Positions 7,769 through 18,545 of a stretch of 64,000 nucleotides of DNA are shown here, one piece after another. The first letter of the stretch is position 1; every line of letters begins with the position of its first letter. Where the stretch lies: positions 1 to 64,000 of the forward strand of contig NZ_LTBA01000008.1 of NCBI RefSeq assembly GCF_001594005.1, read 5' to 3'. The position numbers were made by a program, and so were the translations under genes. The stretch is from Clostridium tepidiprofundi DSM 19306 (GTDB lineage: Bacteria; Bacillota; Clostridia; Clostridiales; Clostridiaceae). Below the pieces are notes generated by a model. That model saw nothing but the letters and a program-made list of their open reading frames with translations. It did not search any database and was not told the DNA's origin.

Positions 7769-9021
7769 ATTATTCTTTCTATGTTTGCTCCTAAGCCTTT
7801 CAGTTTCTTTTCAATTTCAACATACCCTCTATCAATATGGTATATATCGTTTATTATTGTATTTCCTTCTGCAACTAATCCTGCCAATATCATTGCTGCA
7901 CCTGCTCTTAAGTCAGTGGCTTTAACCTCAGTTCCCGTTAATTTATTTACTCCTCTGATTATTGCACTTCTTCCATCTATTTTTATGTCTGCACCCATTC
8001 TTTTCAGTTCTGGTGCATGCATGAATCTATTCTCAAAAATAGTTTCTGTAACAACACTTGTTCCTGGTAATACACTTAGCAAACTCATAATTTGTGCCTG
8101 CATATCTGTTGGAAAACCCGGATAAGGCATTGTTTTTATATCTACAGGCTTCAATTTTCTTGTTGCATCCACAATAACACTGTTACCATAAATGTTAAGT
8201 ATTACCCCCATTTCGCTGAGTTTTGCAATTATAGGTCTCATATGCTCCTGATTTATTCCATTTATCTTTATAGCACTATTAGTTATAGCTGCTGCAACCA
8301 TAAAAGTTCCTGCTTCAATTCTGTCAAATATAGGTCTATACACCACACCTTTTAATTCTTTTACACCAAAAATTTTAATAGTATCTGTTCCCGCCCCTAT
8401 TATTTTTGCTCCCATAGCATTTAAAAAATTTGCCAAATCCTCTATCTCTGGCTCTGCAGCACAATTTCCTATAATAGTTTCTCCATCAGCAAGTACAGAT
8501 GCCATAATTATATTTTCTGTTGCTCCAACTGATGGGAAATCAAGATAAATTGTGTTACCTATTATCTTGTTAGCCGAAGCATCCACAAATCCATGACCTA
8601 AATCAATCTTAACTCCTAAAAATGTAAAACCTTTCAAATGCAAATCTATAGGTCTTGTCCCAATATTACAACCTCCCGGCAAAGTTATCCTAAATTTTCC
8701 AAAACGAGATAGCATTGGTCCCATTATAAGAAATGAAGCTCTCATTTTTTTAACTAATTCACTAGGCGGTTCAATATTTTTAACATTTTCAGTATTAATT
8801 ATTAATCTTTCATTTAAAATATCTATATTTACATCTGCATTTAATGTCCTTAAAACTTCACATAAAACAAATACATCTTCAAGCATAGGTACATTTTCAA
8901 TAATATTAGTGCCTTTACACAATAAACATGCTGCTATTATTGGGAGTACTGAATTTTTTGCAGTACTTATTTTAACTTCTCCATTTAGCTTTTTACCACC
9001 CTTGACTAATATCTTTTCCAC
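7762..9021 (-). CDS. murA: UDP-N-acetylglucosamine 1-carboxyvinyltransferase MurA
   Basis: The 419-residue enzyme transfers enolpyruvate from PEP to UDP-GlcNAc, the first committed step of peptidoglycan synthesis. Family motifs are KISTAKNSVLPI at the start, the active-site cysteine region LPGGCNIGTRPIDLHLKG (about residue 115), and TDMQAQ and HAPELKRMGA further on. The cysteine is present, so classical fosfomycin sensitivity of the enzyme is expected from family knowledge. The GTG at 9021 is preferred because AAAGGA lies eight bases upstream and the protein then starts like other MurAs; an ATG at 9030 has GG directly against it. The gene sits between ywmB and spoIID. Confidence 0.93.
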   Translation of the reverse strand: MEKILVKGGKKLNGEVKISTAKNSVLPIIAACLLCKGTNIIENVPMLEDVFVLCEVLRTLNADVNIDILNERLIINTENVKNIEPPSELVKKMRASFLIMGPMLSRFGKFRITLPGGCNIGTRPIDLHLKGFTFLGVKIDLGHGFVDASANKIIGNTIYLDFPSVGATENIIMASVLADGETIIGNCAAEPEIEDLANFLNAMGAKIIGAGTDTIKIFGVKELKGVVYRPIFDRIEAGTFMVAAAITNSAIKINGINQEHMRPIIAKLSEMGVILNIYGNSVIVDATRKLKPVDIKTMPYPGFPTDMQAQIMSLLSVLPGTSVVTETIFENRFMHAPELKRMGADIKIDGRSAIIRGVNKLTGTEVKATDLRAGAAMILAGLVAEGNTIINDIYHIDRGYVEIEKKLKGLGANIERIME

Positions 9022-9050
9022 TATATTCATCCTTTCATAAATACTCAGCT

Positions 9051-9839
9051 TTAATAAGAAACAAAAATCTCTGGAACTCCAATTATCAAATAAATACCTG
9101 AATTATAATTACATACCGCAAGATTAATATCAATACAATGATTATCTATCTTTTCTCTTCTAAACATTTTTGTATACGCTGTTGTTGAATATCCATTATA
9201 TAATTTCAAGCTTTTAATATTTAAAGCACCTACTTGCCTAAGTATTCTACAAATATTATTGTTAATACATTCAACATCACAATCTCTATTAATTTGCTTT
9301 GCTCGTATGTACCAATTAAAATCTAAATAATATTTTTCATTAACATTCAAAGTGCTTATTACATTATTTTTTAATGTTATCAAATCCTCTCCTGATATAT
9401 GTTTAACAGTATTTGCGGAAACTGATTGAATATGTGTATTGCTCATTGGCACATGTTTTATAATTTCTATGGAAGTCTTATACATATTATTTTGTTTTAT
9501 ACATTCAATACACCCTTGTATGTTTTTGTTCTTAAATTGCAAACAATCACATATATTATTATTAATAATACTAGTAATATCACTCTTCCCTATATTTAAA
9601 ACATTTTTCAATGCATCATATATAATTTTGGAATTATCACATGTTAAAAATTTAATTTTAATTCCATAATCAACAATATTACAATTGGACTCCCTAATAA
9701 CGCTGTCTATAAAATTTACACTTTGTTGAATATTGCTTGAATTATTTCTTAAAGTGTTTTCTGATGCATTTGGCGAAGAATAATTTACAAAAATAATCAT
9801 TATAACAAATAACAATAAAAAATATCTTGTTTTTTTCAT
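9051..9839 (-). CDS. ywmB: YwmB-family exported protein (DUF1779)
   Basis: The 262-residue protein matches the YwmB/DUF1779 family by its C-terminal signature (GYSTTAYTKMF, then INLAVCNYNSG, then a final IIGVPEI) and by its place between atpC and murA. Residues 4-21 form a signal peptide or anchor, so it acts outside the membrane. It is rich in cysteine (about ten), which is unusual for the family and could mean disulfides or simply drift. The ATG at 9839 follows AGGTGG; an upstream in-frame start lacks one. The biochemical role of the family is unknown. Confidence 0.8.
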   Translation of the reverse strand: MKKTRYFLLLFVIMIIFVNYSSPNASENTLRNNSSNIQQSVNFIDSVIRESNCNIVDYGIKIKFLTCDNSKIIYDALKNVLNIGKSDITSIINNNICDCLQFKNKNIQGCIECIKQNNMYKTSIEIIKHVPMSNTHIQSVSANTVKHISGEDLITLKNNVISTLNVNEKYYLDFNWYIRAKQINRDCDVECINNNICRILRQVGALNIKSLKLYNGYSTTAYTKMFRREKIDNHCIDINLAVCNYNSGIYLIIGVPEIFVSY

Positions 9840-9914
9840 TAATACCACCTGCCCTCTTTTAATTATTGTCATATTCAGCCAATTTATTCACTATTATCGA
9901 TTTAGGCAATAACT

Positions 9915-9972
9915 ATAAATGTGCAAATTTCAATCCATTAAATGTAAAATAACATTTTAGTGCGATTTTCAA
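9915..9972 (+). repeat. 58-bp dispersed repeat, copy 1
   Basis: These 58 bases match 17297-17354 with about four differences, in the same orientation. The core contains a hairpin AAATGT-aaaata-ACATTT. It lies in the 315-base gap between ywmB and the end of the atp operon; the rest of that gap (9840-9914 and 9973-10132) holds nothing recognisable. Its first half resembles the 24-bp unit of the murA array. Confidence 0.85.
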
Positions 9973-10132
9973 GCATCATCTAGTACAGAAATTAAGTATT
10001 ACAAATTGAGTTATAAAGTCATTTGTAACTTGTTGTAATGATTTTTGCTCATTTAAAGGCAGTAAAAATGATTATCCAAAATATTTTTATATTACCAATA
10101 TATATATAGATGCTATAAAACGTGAAAAGTAA

Positions 10133-10162
10133 AACCGTAAAGAAACAATTTTCTTTACGGTT
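10133..10162 (-). terminator. Terminator of the atp operon
   Basis: AACCGTAAAGAAA (10133-10145) and TTTCTTTACGGTT (10150-10162) form a perfect 13-bp stem with a four-base loop. On the minus strand it is followed by TTTTACTTTT. The atpC stop codon lies inside the stem. Confidence 0.8.
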
Positions 10163-10424
10163 CAGACTTCCACTTACATTCATCACACAATATAACTATT
10201 TTATTATTAATAACTTTCAATATACCCTGTGATATTGAAAATTCTTTTTCTCCTCCATCTGAAGATACAAAACGCACTGTTGATGGAATCAATACTGTTA
10301 TTAATGGAGAATGGTTTGGTAGTATACCTAAACTACCATTTATATCTGTTACAAAAAGTTTTGATATTTCTCCACTGTAAAAAGTACTCTGAGGTGTTAA
10401 TACACTTATATCCATTTTTCCCAA
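10155..10424 (-). CDS. atpC: ATP synthase epsilon subunit, short form
   Basis: This is the epsilon subunit of F1, which contacts gamma and the c-ring. Only the N-terminal beta-sandwich is present (about 89 residues, with the GSLGILPNHSPLITVL core). The two C-terminal helices that inhibit ATP hydrolysis in the usual 130-140-residue epsilon are absent. The stop is immediately followed by the operon terminator, and no helical remnant is seen downstream, so this looks like a naturally short epsilon rather than a frameshift. The TTG at 10424 has AGGTGG five bases upstream; ATG at 10415 is the alternative. It is the last gene of the operon. Confidence 0.85.
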   Translation of the reverse strand: MGKMDISVLTPQSTFYSGEISKLFVTDINGSLGILPNHSPLITVLIPSTVRFVSSDGGEKEFSISQGILKVINNKIVILCDECKWKSEP

Positions 10425-10470
10425 AAGAACCACCTATTTCATTAATCTTTTTTTACTTCATTAATCTTTT

Positions 10471-11877
<1,407 letters not shown>

Positions 11878-11901
11878 TCATATATCAATTTTAACTATAT
11901 A

Positions 11902-12906
11902 CTAGCTTTGAACCTCTGCTCCACCTATTATCTCCTCTATTTCTTGGGTTATTGTGTTTTGCCTTATTCTGTTATACCTCTTTTTAAGTTCATAAAGCAA
12001 ATCGTTTGCATTTTTAGTACCTGACTCCATAGCCTCCATTCTAGAACTTTGTTCACTTGCTTTAGCATTAATCATAAAATTTAATAATTTCTGTTCTAAA
12101 TAAGCATTTATTATATAATCTCCTGCTTTGTCATCTAAATCATTGTCATAAATAATCCGTATAGAATCGTTTTTCCCTTTTTCTTCCTCTTTATTATACT
12201 TGTTATCTTTGTCATGTCTGTTATTTTTGTTACCTTCATTATCTTCACTATCTTTATTATTTTTATTATTTTTAATATCTTTAATATCTTCAATATCTTT
12301 AATATCTTTGTAGTCATCATTATTAATAGGTAATATCTTTTTTAAAACAACTTCTCTTTTAATAACAGATAAGTATTTAGAGTAAATAACATATATCTCT
12401 CCAATTTTTCCTTCATCAAATAATTTTTTACACATTTCCGATATGGTTTTTGCTTCCTCTATGGTTGGAATATCTGGCACATCAACATACTCAGCAACAG
12501 TAGTATATCTAAATCTATTAAAAAATATCTTTCCTTTTTCACCTAACGTAATTATACTTGGAGCTTCTTTCAATTCTTTTAACTTGTAAATAGTAAAATT
12601 TAAAATACTCGAATTATAACTACCACACAACCCCATATCAGATGTAATAATTATGTATAACTTATTTCTTACACCATTGCCAAATACATAACGTTTTATT
12701 CCTTCATAATATCCTTGATTTGAAATTTCCATCATATCTTTCATTATTTCTTCCATATATTCGTTGAATTTATTATTGCTTTCAATATACTTCTCAATTT
12801 TTTTGACTTTTGATGAAGCAACCATTCCCATAGCATTTGTTATCTTTTTTATATTTTTAATGGATTTAATTCTCTTTTTTATTAAGTTTAGTTCTGAACC
12901 TGACAT
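11902..12906 (-). CDS. atpG: ATP synthase gamma subunit with low-complexity insertion
   Basis: The 334-residue central rotor-shaft subunit has both conserved coiled-coil ends: LIKKRIKSIKNIKKITNAMGMVASSK at the start and ASEQSSRMEAMESGTKNANDL...YNRIRQNTITQEI...GGAEV at the end. Between about residues 195 and 245 there is an extra stretch made almost only of Asp, Lys, Asn, Glu and Ile (pattern D-I-K-D-I-E). This accounts for the excess over the usual 280-290 residues. The DNA beneath it is a degenerate microsatellite (GATATTAAA-type units). The reading frame stays open, so the protein probably tolerates it as a surface loop. The start ATG follows GAGATGA. Confidence 0.95.
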   Translation of the reverse strand: MSGSELNLIKKRIKSIKNIKKITNAMGMVASSKVKKIEKYIESNNKFNEYMEEIMKDMMEISNQGYYEGIKRYVFGNGVRNKLYIIITSDMGLCGSYNSSILNFTIYKLKELKEAPSIITLGEKGKIFFNRFRYTTVAEYVDVPDIPTIEEAKTISEMCKKLFDEGKIGEIYVIYSKYLSVIKREVVLKKILPINNDDYKDIKDIEDIKDIKNNKNNKDSEDNEGNKNNRHDKDNKYNKEEEKGKNDSIRIIYDNDLDDKAGDYIINAYLEQKLLNFMINAKASEQSSRMEAMESGTKNANDLLYELKKRYNRIRQNTITQEIEEIIGGAEVQS

Positions 12907-13018
12907 ACATAATCATCTCATTTTTCTATGGTTTTTAAGTATTATTTTTTAATATCATTTTTTAATATTATTTTTTAACAACATCTTTATATATGTTACT
13001 TTTCCCATATTTTTTACA

Positions 13019-14578
13019 TTACTTTTTTTCTATATTGCTTTTTTCTGTACTATTTTTTTCTATATCATTTCTTCGTAAAAATTCTTCCTTAAACTCTTTA
13101 ATAATATCATTTATTTTATTTTTCATATCATCACTCAATTTCTTTTCTTTAATCAATGTTTCTTCAACATCTCTATAATGATCATCTACATAAACAAATA
13201 ATTCATTTTTAAACTCTCTTATTTTTTTTACAGGTATATCCATTAAATAATCATGAATTGAAGCATATAATATAATAATCTGCTTATCAATCGACATGGG
13301 ATTACCTTGCTCCTGCTTCAATATCTCCATCAATCTTTTGCCTTTTTCTAGCTTTTTTTTCGATTCATCATCTAAATCTGTTCCAAATTGAGCAAAAGTT
13401 GCTAGTTCTCTGTAGTGAGCTAGTTCTAATCTCAATGTACTTGATAGTTCTTTTATTGCTTTTATCTGGGCATTTCCGCCAACCCTCGATACAGAAATAC
13501 CAGCATTAATAGCAGGTTTTTGACCAGAATAAAACAATTCAGATTCGAGAAAAATCTGACCGTCTGTTATAGAAATTACATTGGTTGGTATATATGCTGT
13601 TACATTTCCTTCAAGAGTTTCAACTATAGGAAGTGCTGTTATTGAACCCCCTCCTAATTCATCTGAAAGCCTTGCCGCCCTTTCTAATAATCTTGAATGA
13701 AGATAAAACACATCTCCAGGATATGCTTCCCTGCCTGGTGGTCTCCTTAATAGCAATGCCATAGTTCTATATGCTACAGCATGTTTCGATAAATCATCAT
13801 AAACAATTAAAACATCCTTTCCATTGTACATAAAATACTCACCCATACTACATGCTGCATATGGAGTTATAAACTGAAGGGGAGCACTGTCAGCAGCAGT
13901 CGAAGAAACTACTATACTGTAATCCATTGCTCCATTTTTGTTAAGAGTGTCTACTATTTGAGCAACTGTCGATTGTTTCTGGCCAATTGAAACATATATA
14001 CATACTACATCATGTCCCTTTTGATTCAATATAGCATCAACCGCAATTGCCGTTTTTCCAAGCTGCCTGTCTCCAATTATGAGTTCTCTCTGCCCTCTTC
14101 CTATTGGTACCATAGCATCTATGGCTAAAATACCTGTTTGAAGTGGCTCAGTAACGGACTTCCTTTGTATTACACCAGGTGCTTCCCTTTCAATAGGATA
14201 TTTTTGAGAAGATTTTATATCTCCTTTTCCATCTAAAGGCTCACCTAAAGGATTAACCACTCTACCTATAAGAGATTCTCCTACTGGTACTTCAACAAGT
14301 CTGCCACATCTTTTTACTATATCACCTTCTTTTATTCCCTCTTCAGAACCAAGCAAAACACAGCCAACATTGTCTTGCTCTAGATTTAATGCCATACCAT
14401 AAACACCAGTATTGAATTCTAATAATTCTCCTTCCATACAATCTTTTAATCCATATACCCTTGCAATTCCATCTCCAATTTGTATAATAGTACCTGAATC
14501 AACAATCTCAATTCCTACTTCATAATCTTCAATCTCTTTTTTTATAATTGACGTAATCTCCTCAGGTTTAATATGCAT
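13019..14578 (-). CDS. atpA: ATP synthase alpha subunit
   Basis: The 519-residue non-catalytic F1 subunit has the P-loop [16 protein letters not shown] near residue 172; most relatives have Thr where this has Leu (GDRQTGKT), a change allowed by the GxxxxGKT pattern. [35 protein letters not shown] and GGSITALP are typical. The final 15 or so residues are an Asn/Glu/Lys-rich tail, which makes the protein slightly longer than usual. The ATG follows GAGGAGATGATGGA. The operon order H-A-G-D-C is standard. Confidence 0.97.
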   Translation of the reverse strand: MHIKPEEITSIIKKEIEDYEVGIEIVDSGTIIQIGDGIARVYGLKDCMEGELLEFNTGVYGMALNLEQDNVGCVLLGSEEGIKEGDIVKRCGRLVEVPVGESLIGRVVNPLGEPLDGKGDIKSSQKYPIEREAPGVIQRKSVTEPLQTGILAIDAMVPIGRGQRELIIGDRQLGKTAIAVDAILNQKGHDVVCIYVSIGQKQSTVAQIVDTLNKNGAMDYSIVVSSTAADSAPLQFITPYAACSMGEYFMYNGKDVLIVYDDLSKHAVAYRTMALLLRRPPGREAYPGDVFYLHSRLLERAARLSDELGGGSITALPIVETLEGNVTAYIPTNVISITDGQIFLESELFYSGQKPAINAGISVSRVGGNAQIKAIKELSSTLRLELAHYRELATFAQFGTDLDDESKKKLEKGKRLMEILKQEQGNPMSIDKQIIILYASIHDYLMDIPVKKIREFKNELFVYVDDHYRDVEETLIKEKKLSDDMKNKINDIIKEFKEEFLRRNDIEKNSTEKSNIEKK

Positions 14579-14590
14579 TCCATCATCTCC

Positions 14591-15127
14591 TCATATAGAG
14601 AGCATACTCTTCTTTATTGCATTAAGTTTAAATATTATAGTATCATCAATAACATCATTGCCTACCTTTAAATAAACACCACCAATGATATCTTTGTCTA
14701 TTTTTTCTAAAATCATTATTTCCTTATCGTACTTTTTTTCTAATATTTTTTTTAAATTTTCTTTTTCTATTTCTGTAAGAGGTATTACAGTTATTACCTC
14801 TGCCTGCATCTTATTATGTCTTTCCAGATATATTCTCTCCATTTGCTCTAATTTTTCTTCAATAAACAAAATCCTTCCTTTTTCAATCAATATGAGTAAA
14901 AATGATAACAACTCATCATCAATATTACCTTTGAATATCTTTTTGAATATTTGTTTCTTTTTAGCAGTATTTATCTTTGGATGTTCAATCACTGTATGCA
15001 ATTCTTTATTATTATTTATAAAATAAACAATATTTCTTAAATCATTCATATATTCTTCAACTTTTCCTTTTTCTTCTGCTATTTCATATAATGCCAAAGC
15101 ATATCTTTTATCCAAATATTCATACAT
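14591..15127 (-). CDS. atpH: ATP synthase delta subunit
   Basis: The 178-residue stator subunit links the b stalk to the top of F1. It opens with YLDKRYALALYEIAEEKGKVEEY, the typical N-terminal helical domain, and ends with the conserved DIIGGVYLKVGNDVIDDTI. The ATG at 15127 overlaps the atpF stop by one base (TGATG), suggesting coupled translation; a TTG at 15130 is less likely. Confidence 0.95.
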   Translation of the reverse strand: MYEYLDKRYALALYEIAEEKGKVEEYMNDLRNIVYFINNNKELHTVIEHPKINTAKKKQIFKKIFKGNIDDELLSFLLILIEKGRILFIEEKLEQMERIYLERHNKMQAEVITVIPLTEIEKENLKKILEKKYDKEIMILEKIDKDIIGGVYLKVGNDVIDDTIIFKLNAIKKSMLSI

Positions 15128-15609
15128 CAATGCATACCTACCTTATCTATAAACTCTTCTATTAATCTTCTATGTTCACTCTCGTTTAGCGTTCTTTCAA
15201 GTACTTTTGCCGTTAATACAACTGATAAATCTACAACTTGCTTTTTTATTTCACTCTTTGCTTTTTCCTGTTCAATCTTTAATTCTTTCTTTGTTCTCTC
15301 CATTATCAATTTTTGTTCTTCTTTGGCATCTTCAATAATCTGAGAATACACTTTTTCTGCCTTTTGTTTATAACTATCTAATATATCTCTACCTTCTTTT
15401 ATTGATTTATTTAAATTTTCCTCACTTTCTCTTTTTCTCGCTTCTGTTTCACTCTTCTCTTTTTCTAGCTGATTATATTGATTTTCAATTTCTTGCCTAC
15501 GCTGATTAATAAAATTACCTATCTTGTCAAAGAAAAAATGTTTAAGAACCAAAAACAATATTCCAAAATTAACTATTGCCGCAATAACTTTGCTTGGAAC
15601 TATACTCAT
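15127..15609 (-). CDS. atpF: ATP synthase b subunit
   Basis: The 160-residue protein has one N-terminal membrane helix (about residues 6-25) followed by a long charged coiled coil, the peripheral stalk. KIGNFINQRRQEIE after the membrane helix is typical. The ATG at 15609 is chosen over an in-frame TTG six bases upstream because GGGGA is about nine bases before it. It overlaps atpH by one base. Confidence 0.95.
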   Translation of the reverse strand: MSIVPSKVIAAIVNFGILFLVLKHFFFDKIGNFINQRRQEIENQYNQLEKEKSETEARKRESEENLNKSIKEGRDILDSYKQKAEKVYSQIIEDAKEEQKLIMERTKKELKIEQEKAKSEIKKQVVDLSVVLTAKVLERTLNESEHRRLIEEFIDKVGMH

Positions 15610-15641
15610 TTCCAAAAATCCCCTTTACCTATATATAACCA

Positions 15642-15884
15642 CTATTTAACTCCAACAAATATCAAAAGTATTGATATTAATAAACTATATATGGCTGTTG
15701 CTTCCGATAATGCACCACCTATAATAAGCATAGTCATTATCTTACCACTAGCTTCAGGTTGTCTTGCTATACTCTCAACCGCTTTTGCAGTCGCATTACC
15801 AGTCCCTATTCCACCCCCTATACATCCAATAGCAGCTAATCCTGCCCCTAATGCAGTCATTCCTAAAACAAACTCTTTACCCAT
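15642..15884 (-). CDS. atpE: ATP synthase c subunit (rotor ring)
   Basis: The 80-residue proteolipid has two membrane helices joined by the polar loop ARQPEA. The ion-binding glutamate is in [11 protein letters not shown] (Glu near residue 60). In well-studied sodium-type c subunits a Gln in helix 1 and a Ser after the Glu complete the site; here the matching positions are Thr (GIGTGN) and Ala (SEATAIY). This favours proton coupling, as an inference from alignment by eye. No clear Shine-Dalgarno lies close to the ATG; the nearest GGGAGG is more than 35 bases upstream. Confidence 0.95.
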   Translation of the reverse strand: MGKEFVLGMTALGAGLAAIGCIGGGIGTGNATAKAVESIARQPEASGKIMTMLIIGGALSEATAIYSLLISILLIFVGVK

Positions 15885-15971
15885 TATAATAATCGGCCAC
15901 AGAAACTGTAAAAACTGTAACCTATCCTCCCTTCATTTATTTTGCTTTATATTTTGCAGTTTTTAGTCAAT

Positions 15972-16655
15972 TTAATGTTCTGCTATAATCTTTAGATTTA
16001 TCATTGAAAGCATCACAAAAATAACCATTTGCAATACACCATCAAACAAATCAAAATATGTATGAAGTATTACAGGAATACCCATTTCCATAAACCATGA
16101 TAATTTTCCAAGTGCAGAATAAGATAAATCAACAATAATACTTGCTGCAAGCATATTTCCAAATAATCTTAAACTGAGTGATACTGGAAAAACAAATCTC
16201 TCCATAATATTTATTGGTGTAAGAACCCACAATGGCTTTACATATCCTGCAAAATACCCCTTTACCCCTACTCTTTTAATAGCATAGAATTGAATTACTA
16301 AAAAGCTTATAAGTGCCAATCCTAACGCTACATTATAATCTGCAGTTGGTGGTTTAATACCAAATAACCCTGTTAAATTCATAAAAAGAATATAAATTGC
16401 CATGGTTCCAAAAAAAGATACAAAACCAATATATTCTTCTCCAAGATTATTTACAATAACTTTGCTTATCGATTCATAAAATATCTCTGCAGCAGACTGC
16501 CCACACTTAGGTATTTTATATAAGCGTTTACTTAAAACAATTAAAATAATAATTATTATAGCCATGACAACCCATTGTGTAACCAAACTATATGTAATAT
16601 CAAATGGTAATTTTCCAAATAATAAAATAGTTCTTATGGGAATTTCTGTTTCCAT
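15972..16655 (-). CDS. atpB: ATP synthase a subunit
   Basis: The 227-residue membrane subunit forms the ion half-channels against the c-ring. The essential arginine is in SLRLFGNMLAA near residue 160. The N-terminal helix and the region ESISKVIVNNLGEEYIGFVSFFGTM are typical, and five to six membrane helices are expected. The ATG at 16655 follows AGGAAGTGATACT. It lies between atpI and atpE. Confidence 0.96.
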   Translation of the reverse strand: METEIPIRTILLFGKLPFDITYSLVTQWVVMAIIIIILIVLSKRLYKIPKCGQSAAEIFYESISKVIVNNLGEEYIGFVSFFGTMAIYILFMNLTGLFGIKPPTADYNVALGLALISFLVIQFYAIKRVGVKGYFAGYVKPLWVLTPINIMERFVFPVSLSLRLFGNMLAASIIVDLSYSALGKLSWFMEMGIPVILHTYFDLFDGVLQMVIFVMLSMINLKIIAEH

Positions 16656-16741
16656 AGTATCACTTCCTAATACTTTTACATTACCTTTATAGTACCTTCA
16701 CAATGCCACATTCACAGGATTTTTCCAATCTACTAATCTTT

Positions 16742-17149
16742 TTACATGACCTTTCTACTACCTAAAAATAAACCTATAAATTGAGAACTATAACCTGAAA
16801 TATAAGGTATAATATTGTATTTGTTTTGCTTGATAAGCACAATTGCAACAATACAAACAATAACTACTCTCATAATAAATCCAGCTATAATATAGACTAT
16901 TTCTGTTTTTTTATTGTTATTTTTTAGATTATTTTTGTTGTTCTTGTTAATTAATAATTTTTCAGTTACTGATACATTTATAAAAAACGTCACTAAACTC
17001 ACCGATAACCCTAATACATAAGAATAGTAATAGTGACCAAAGAAATAAAACACCAATAATGTGATAATAATACCAATAATTAAGTTACTTAACACTACAC
17101 TTTTCACCATATTATTTACTGAACTACTTACTGAATTTTTAAAATACAT
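16742..17149 (-). CDS. atpI: AtpI-like membrane protein, first gene of the atp operon
   Basis: The 135-residue protein has four hydrophobic segments and a central Lys/Asn-rich loop (about residues 70-83). It lies directly upstream of atpB, where AtpI (UncI), a c-ring assembly factor, is usual. Sequence similarity in this family is low, so position and topology are the main evidence. The ATG at 17149 is fixed by GGAGGTGTAT just before it; an in-frame TTG four codons upstream overlaps that site. The Asn/Lys loop echoes the low-complexity insert in atpG. Confidence 0.75.
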   Translation of the reverse strand: MYFKNSVSSSVNNMVKSVVLSNLIIGIIITLLVFYFFGHYYYSYVLGLSVSLVTFFINVSVTEKLLINKNNKNNLKNNNKKTEIVYIIAGFIMRVVIVCIVAIVLIKQNKYNIIPYISGYSSQFIGLFLGSRKVM

Positions 17150-17220
17150 ATACACCTCCAAATCATTTTCCTACTTTATTTTCTGCAAAAATTAATTATA
17201 TATTCCTTTCCATACAAAAA

Positions 17221-17251
17221 AATCTCTGAATTTACATCAGAGATTTTTTTA
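17221..17251 (-). terminator. Terminator between thlA and the atp operon
   Basis: AATCTCTGA (17221-17229) and TCAGAGATT (17237-17245) form a perfect 9-bp stem with T-runs on both strands. It ends the thlA transcript and isolates the atp operon. Confidence 0.85.
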
Positions 17252-17296
17252 TTACAGTTCTATATTTAATGTTTATACCATAAATAAACAAATTTC

Positions 17297-17354
17297 ATAA
17301 ATGAGCAAATTTCAATCCATTAAATGTAAAATAACATCTTAGTGCAATTCTCAA
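17297..17354 (+). repeat. 58-bp dispersed repeat, copy 2
   Basis: This copy matches 9915-9972 with about four mismatches, in the same orientation. It ends about 15 bases before the thlA stop side, so the two copies bracket the atp operon. The internal hairpin (AAATGT-aaaata-ACAT) is kept. Confidence 0.85.
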
Positions 17355-17369
17355 AATTGATAAATGTAT

Positions 17370-18545
17370 CTATCTTTCAATTATTATTGAAGTTCCCATT
17401 CCTCCTCCAATACAAAGCGTAGCCAATCCTCTTTTCGATTCTCTCTTTTGCATTTCATATAACAACGTAACAAGTATTCTTGCTCCAGAACATCCAATTG
17501 GATGACCAAGTGCTATTGCTCCTCCATTTACATTTACTTTATTCATATCAAATTTTAAATCCCTAGCAACTGCAATACTTTGTGCTGCAAAAGCTTCATT
17601 TGCTTCAATTAAATCTATATCATCAATAGATAAATTAGCTCTTTCAAGTGCTAACTTGGTTGCTCCAACAGGACCATACCCCATAATAGATGGATCTAAC
17701 CCTTTAGAACCATAAGAAACTATCTTAGCTAATGGTTTTATACCCAATTCTCTAGCTTTATCTGCACTCATAATAACTAATGCAGCCGCACCATCATTAA
17801 TTCCAGAAGAATTCCCCGCAGTAACAGTTCCATCCTTCTTGAATGCCGGTCTTAACTTTGATAATCCTTCTACAGTTGTTCCAAACCTAGGAAACTCATC
17901 AGTATCAAATACAATATCACTCTTTCTAGTTTTAACAACAACAGGAACTATTTCGTCTTTAAATTTACCCTCTTTTATTGCTTTTTCTGCTAATTGCTGT
18001 GATCTTGCAGCGAATTCATCCTGTTCTTTTCTAGAAATATTCCACTTTTCAGCAATATTTTCAGCCGTTATTCCCATATGGTAATCATTAAAAGACTCCC
18101 ATAATCCATCCTTTATCATTGTATCGACAATTTTTCCGTCTCCCATTCTTTGTCCCCATCTAGAAGTTGGAAGCACATATGGTGCTAATGACATGTTCTC
18201 CATTCCACCTGCAACAACTACATCTGTATCTCCTGCTTTTATCATTTGCGCCGCTAATGATACTGCTCTCAATCCTGAACCACATACCATATTTAATGTA
18301 AAAGCAGGTGTTTCAACTGGTATACCTGCTTTTACAGCTGCTTGTCTGGCAGGACTCTGCCCTTGTCCTGCCTGAAGAACATTACCCATTATAACATTCT
18401 CTACATGTTCTGGCTTTATGTTTGCTCTCTTGATTGCTTCTTTAATAACAATAGTTCCTAATTCAATCGCTGGAACATCTTTTAATGTTCCTCCAAATTT
18501 ACCTAAAGCCGTTCTAACTGCACTAACAATTACTACTTCTTTCAT
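17370..18545 (-). CDS. thlA: Acetyl-CoA C-acetyltransferase (thiolase)
   Basis: The 391-residue biosynthetic-type thiolase condenses two acetyl-CoA to acetoacetyl-CoA, the entry to butyrate-type pathways and to isoprenoid or PHB-like routes. The nucleophilic cysteine is in [11 protein letters not shown] near residue 88, the histidine in [16 protein letters not shown] near residue 348, and the second cysteine in TLCIGGGMG near residue 378. All catalytic residues are present. The ATG follows GGGGGCAAATTTATT. No butyrate-pathway genes flank it; it is a single-gene unit with its own terminator. Confidence 0.95.
   Translation of the reverse strand: MKEVVIVSAVRTALGKFGGTLKDVPAIELGTIVIKEAIKRANIKPEHVENVIMGNVLQAGQGQSPARQAAVKAGIPVETPAFTLNMVCGSGLRAVSLAAQMIKAGDTDVVVAGGMENMSLAPYVLPTSRWGQRMGDGKIVDTMIKDGLWESFNDYHMGITAENIAEKWNISRKEQDEFAARSQQLAEKAIKEGKFKDEIVPVVVKTRKSDIVFDTDEFPRFGTTVEGLSKLRPAFKKDGTVTAGNSSGINDGAAALVIMSADKARELGIKPLAKIVSYGSKGLDPSIMGYGPVGATKLALERANLSIDDIDLIEANEAFAAQSIAVARDLKFDMNKVNVNGGAIALGHPIGCSGARILVTLLYEMQKRESKRGLATLCIGGGMGTSIIIER

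Noticed and set aside
7682-8125. Plus-strand frame with repeats of QFHSIKIL
   Set aside because: It is the translation of the 24-bp array followed by the antisense of murA. There is no ribosome site.
9915-9972. CRISPR repeat, because of the motif TTTCAATCCAT
   Set aside because: Only single copies occur, 7 kb apart, without spacer structure.
12135-12320. Minus-strand frame rich in KILKI within atpG
   Set aside because: It is a second frame of the microsatellite in atpG; atpG itself is intact across the region.
15478-15966. Plus-strand frame opposite atpE and atpF
   Set aside because: It is antisense to well-supported ATP synthase genes and has no ribosome site.
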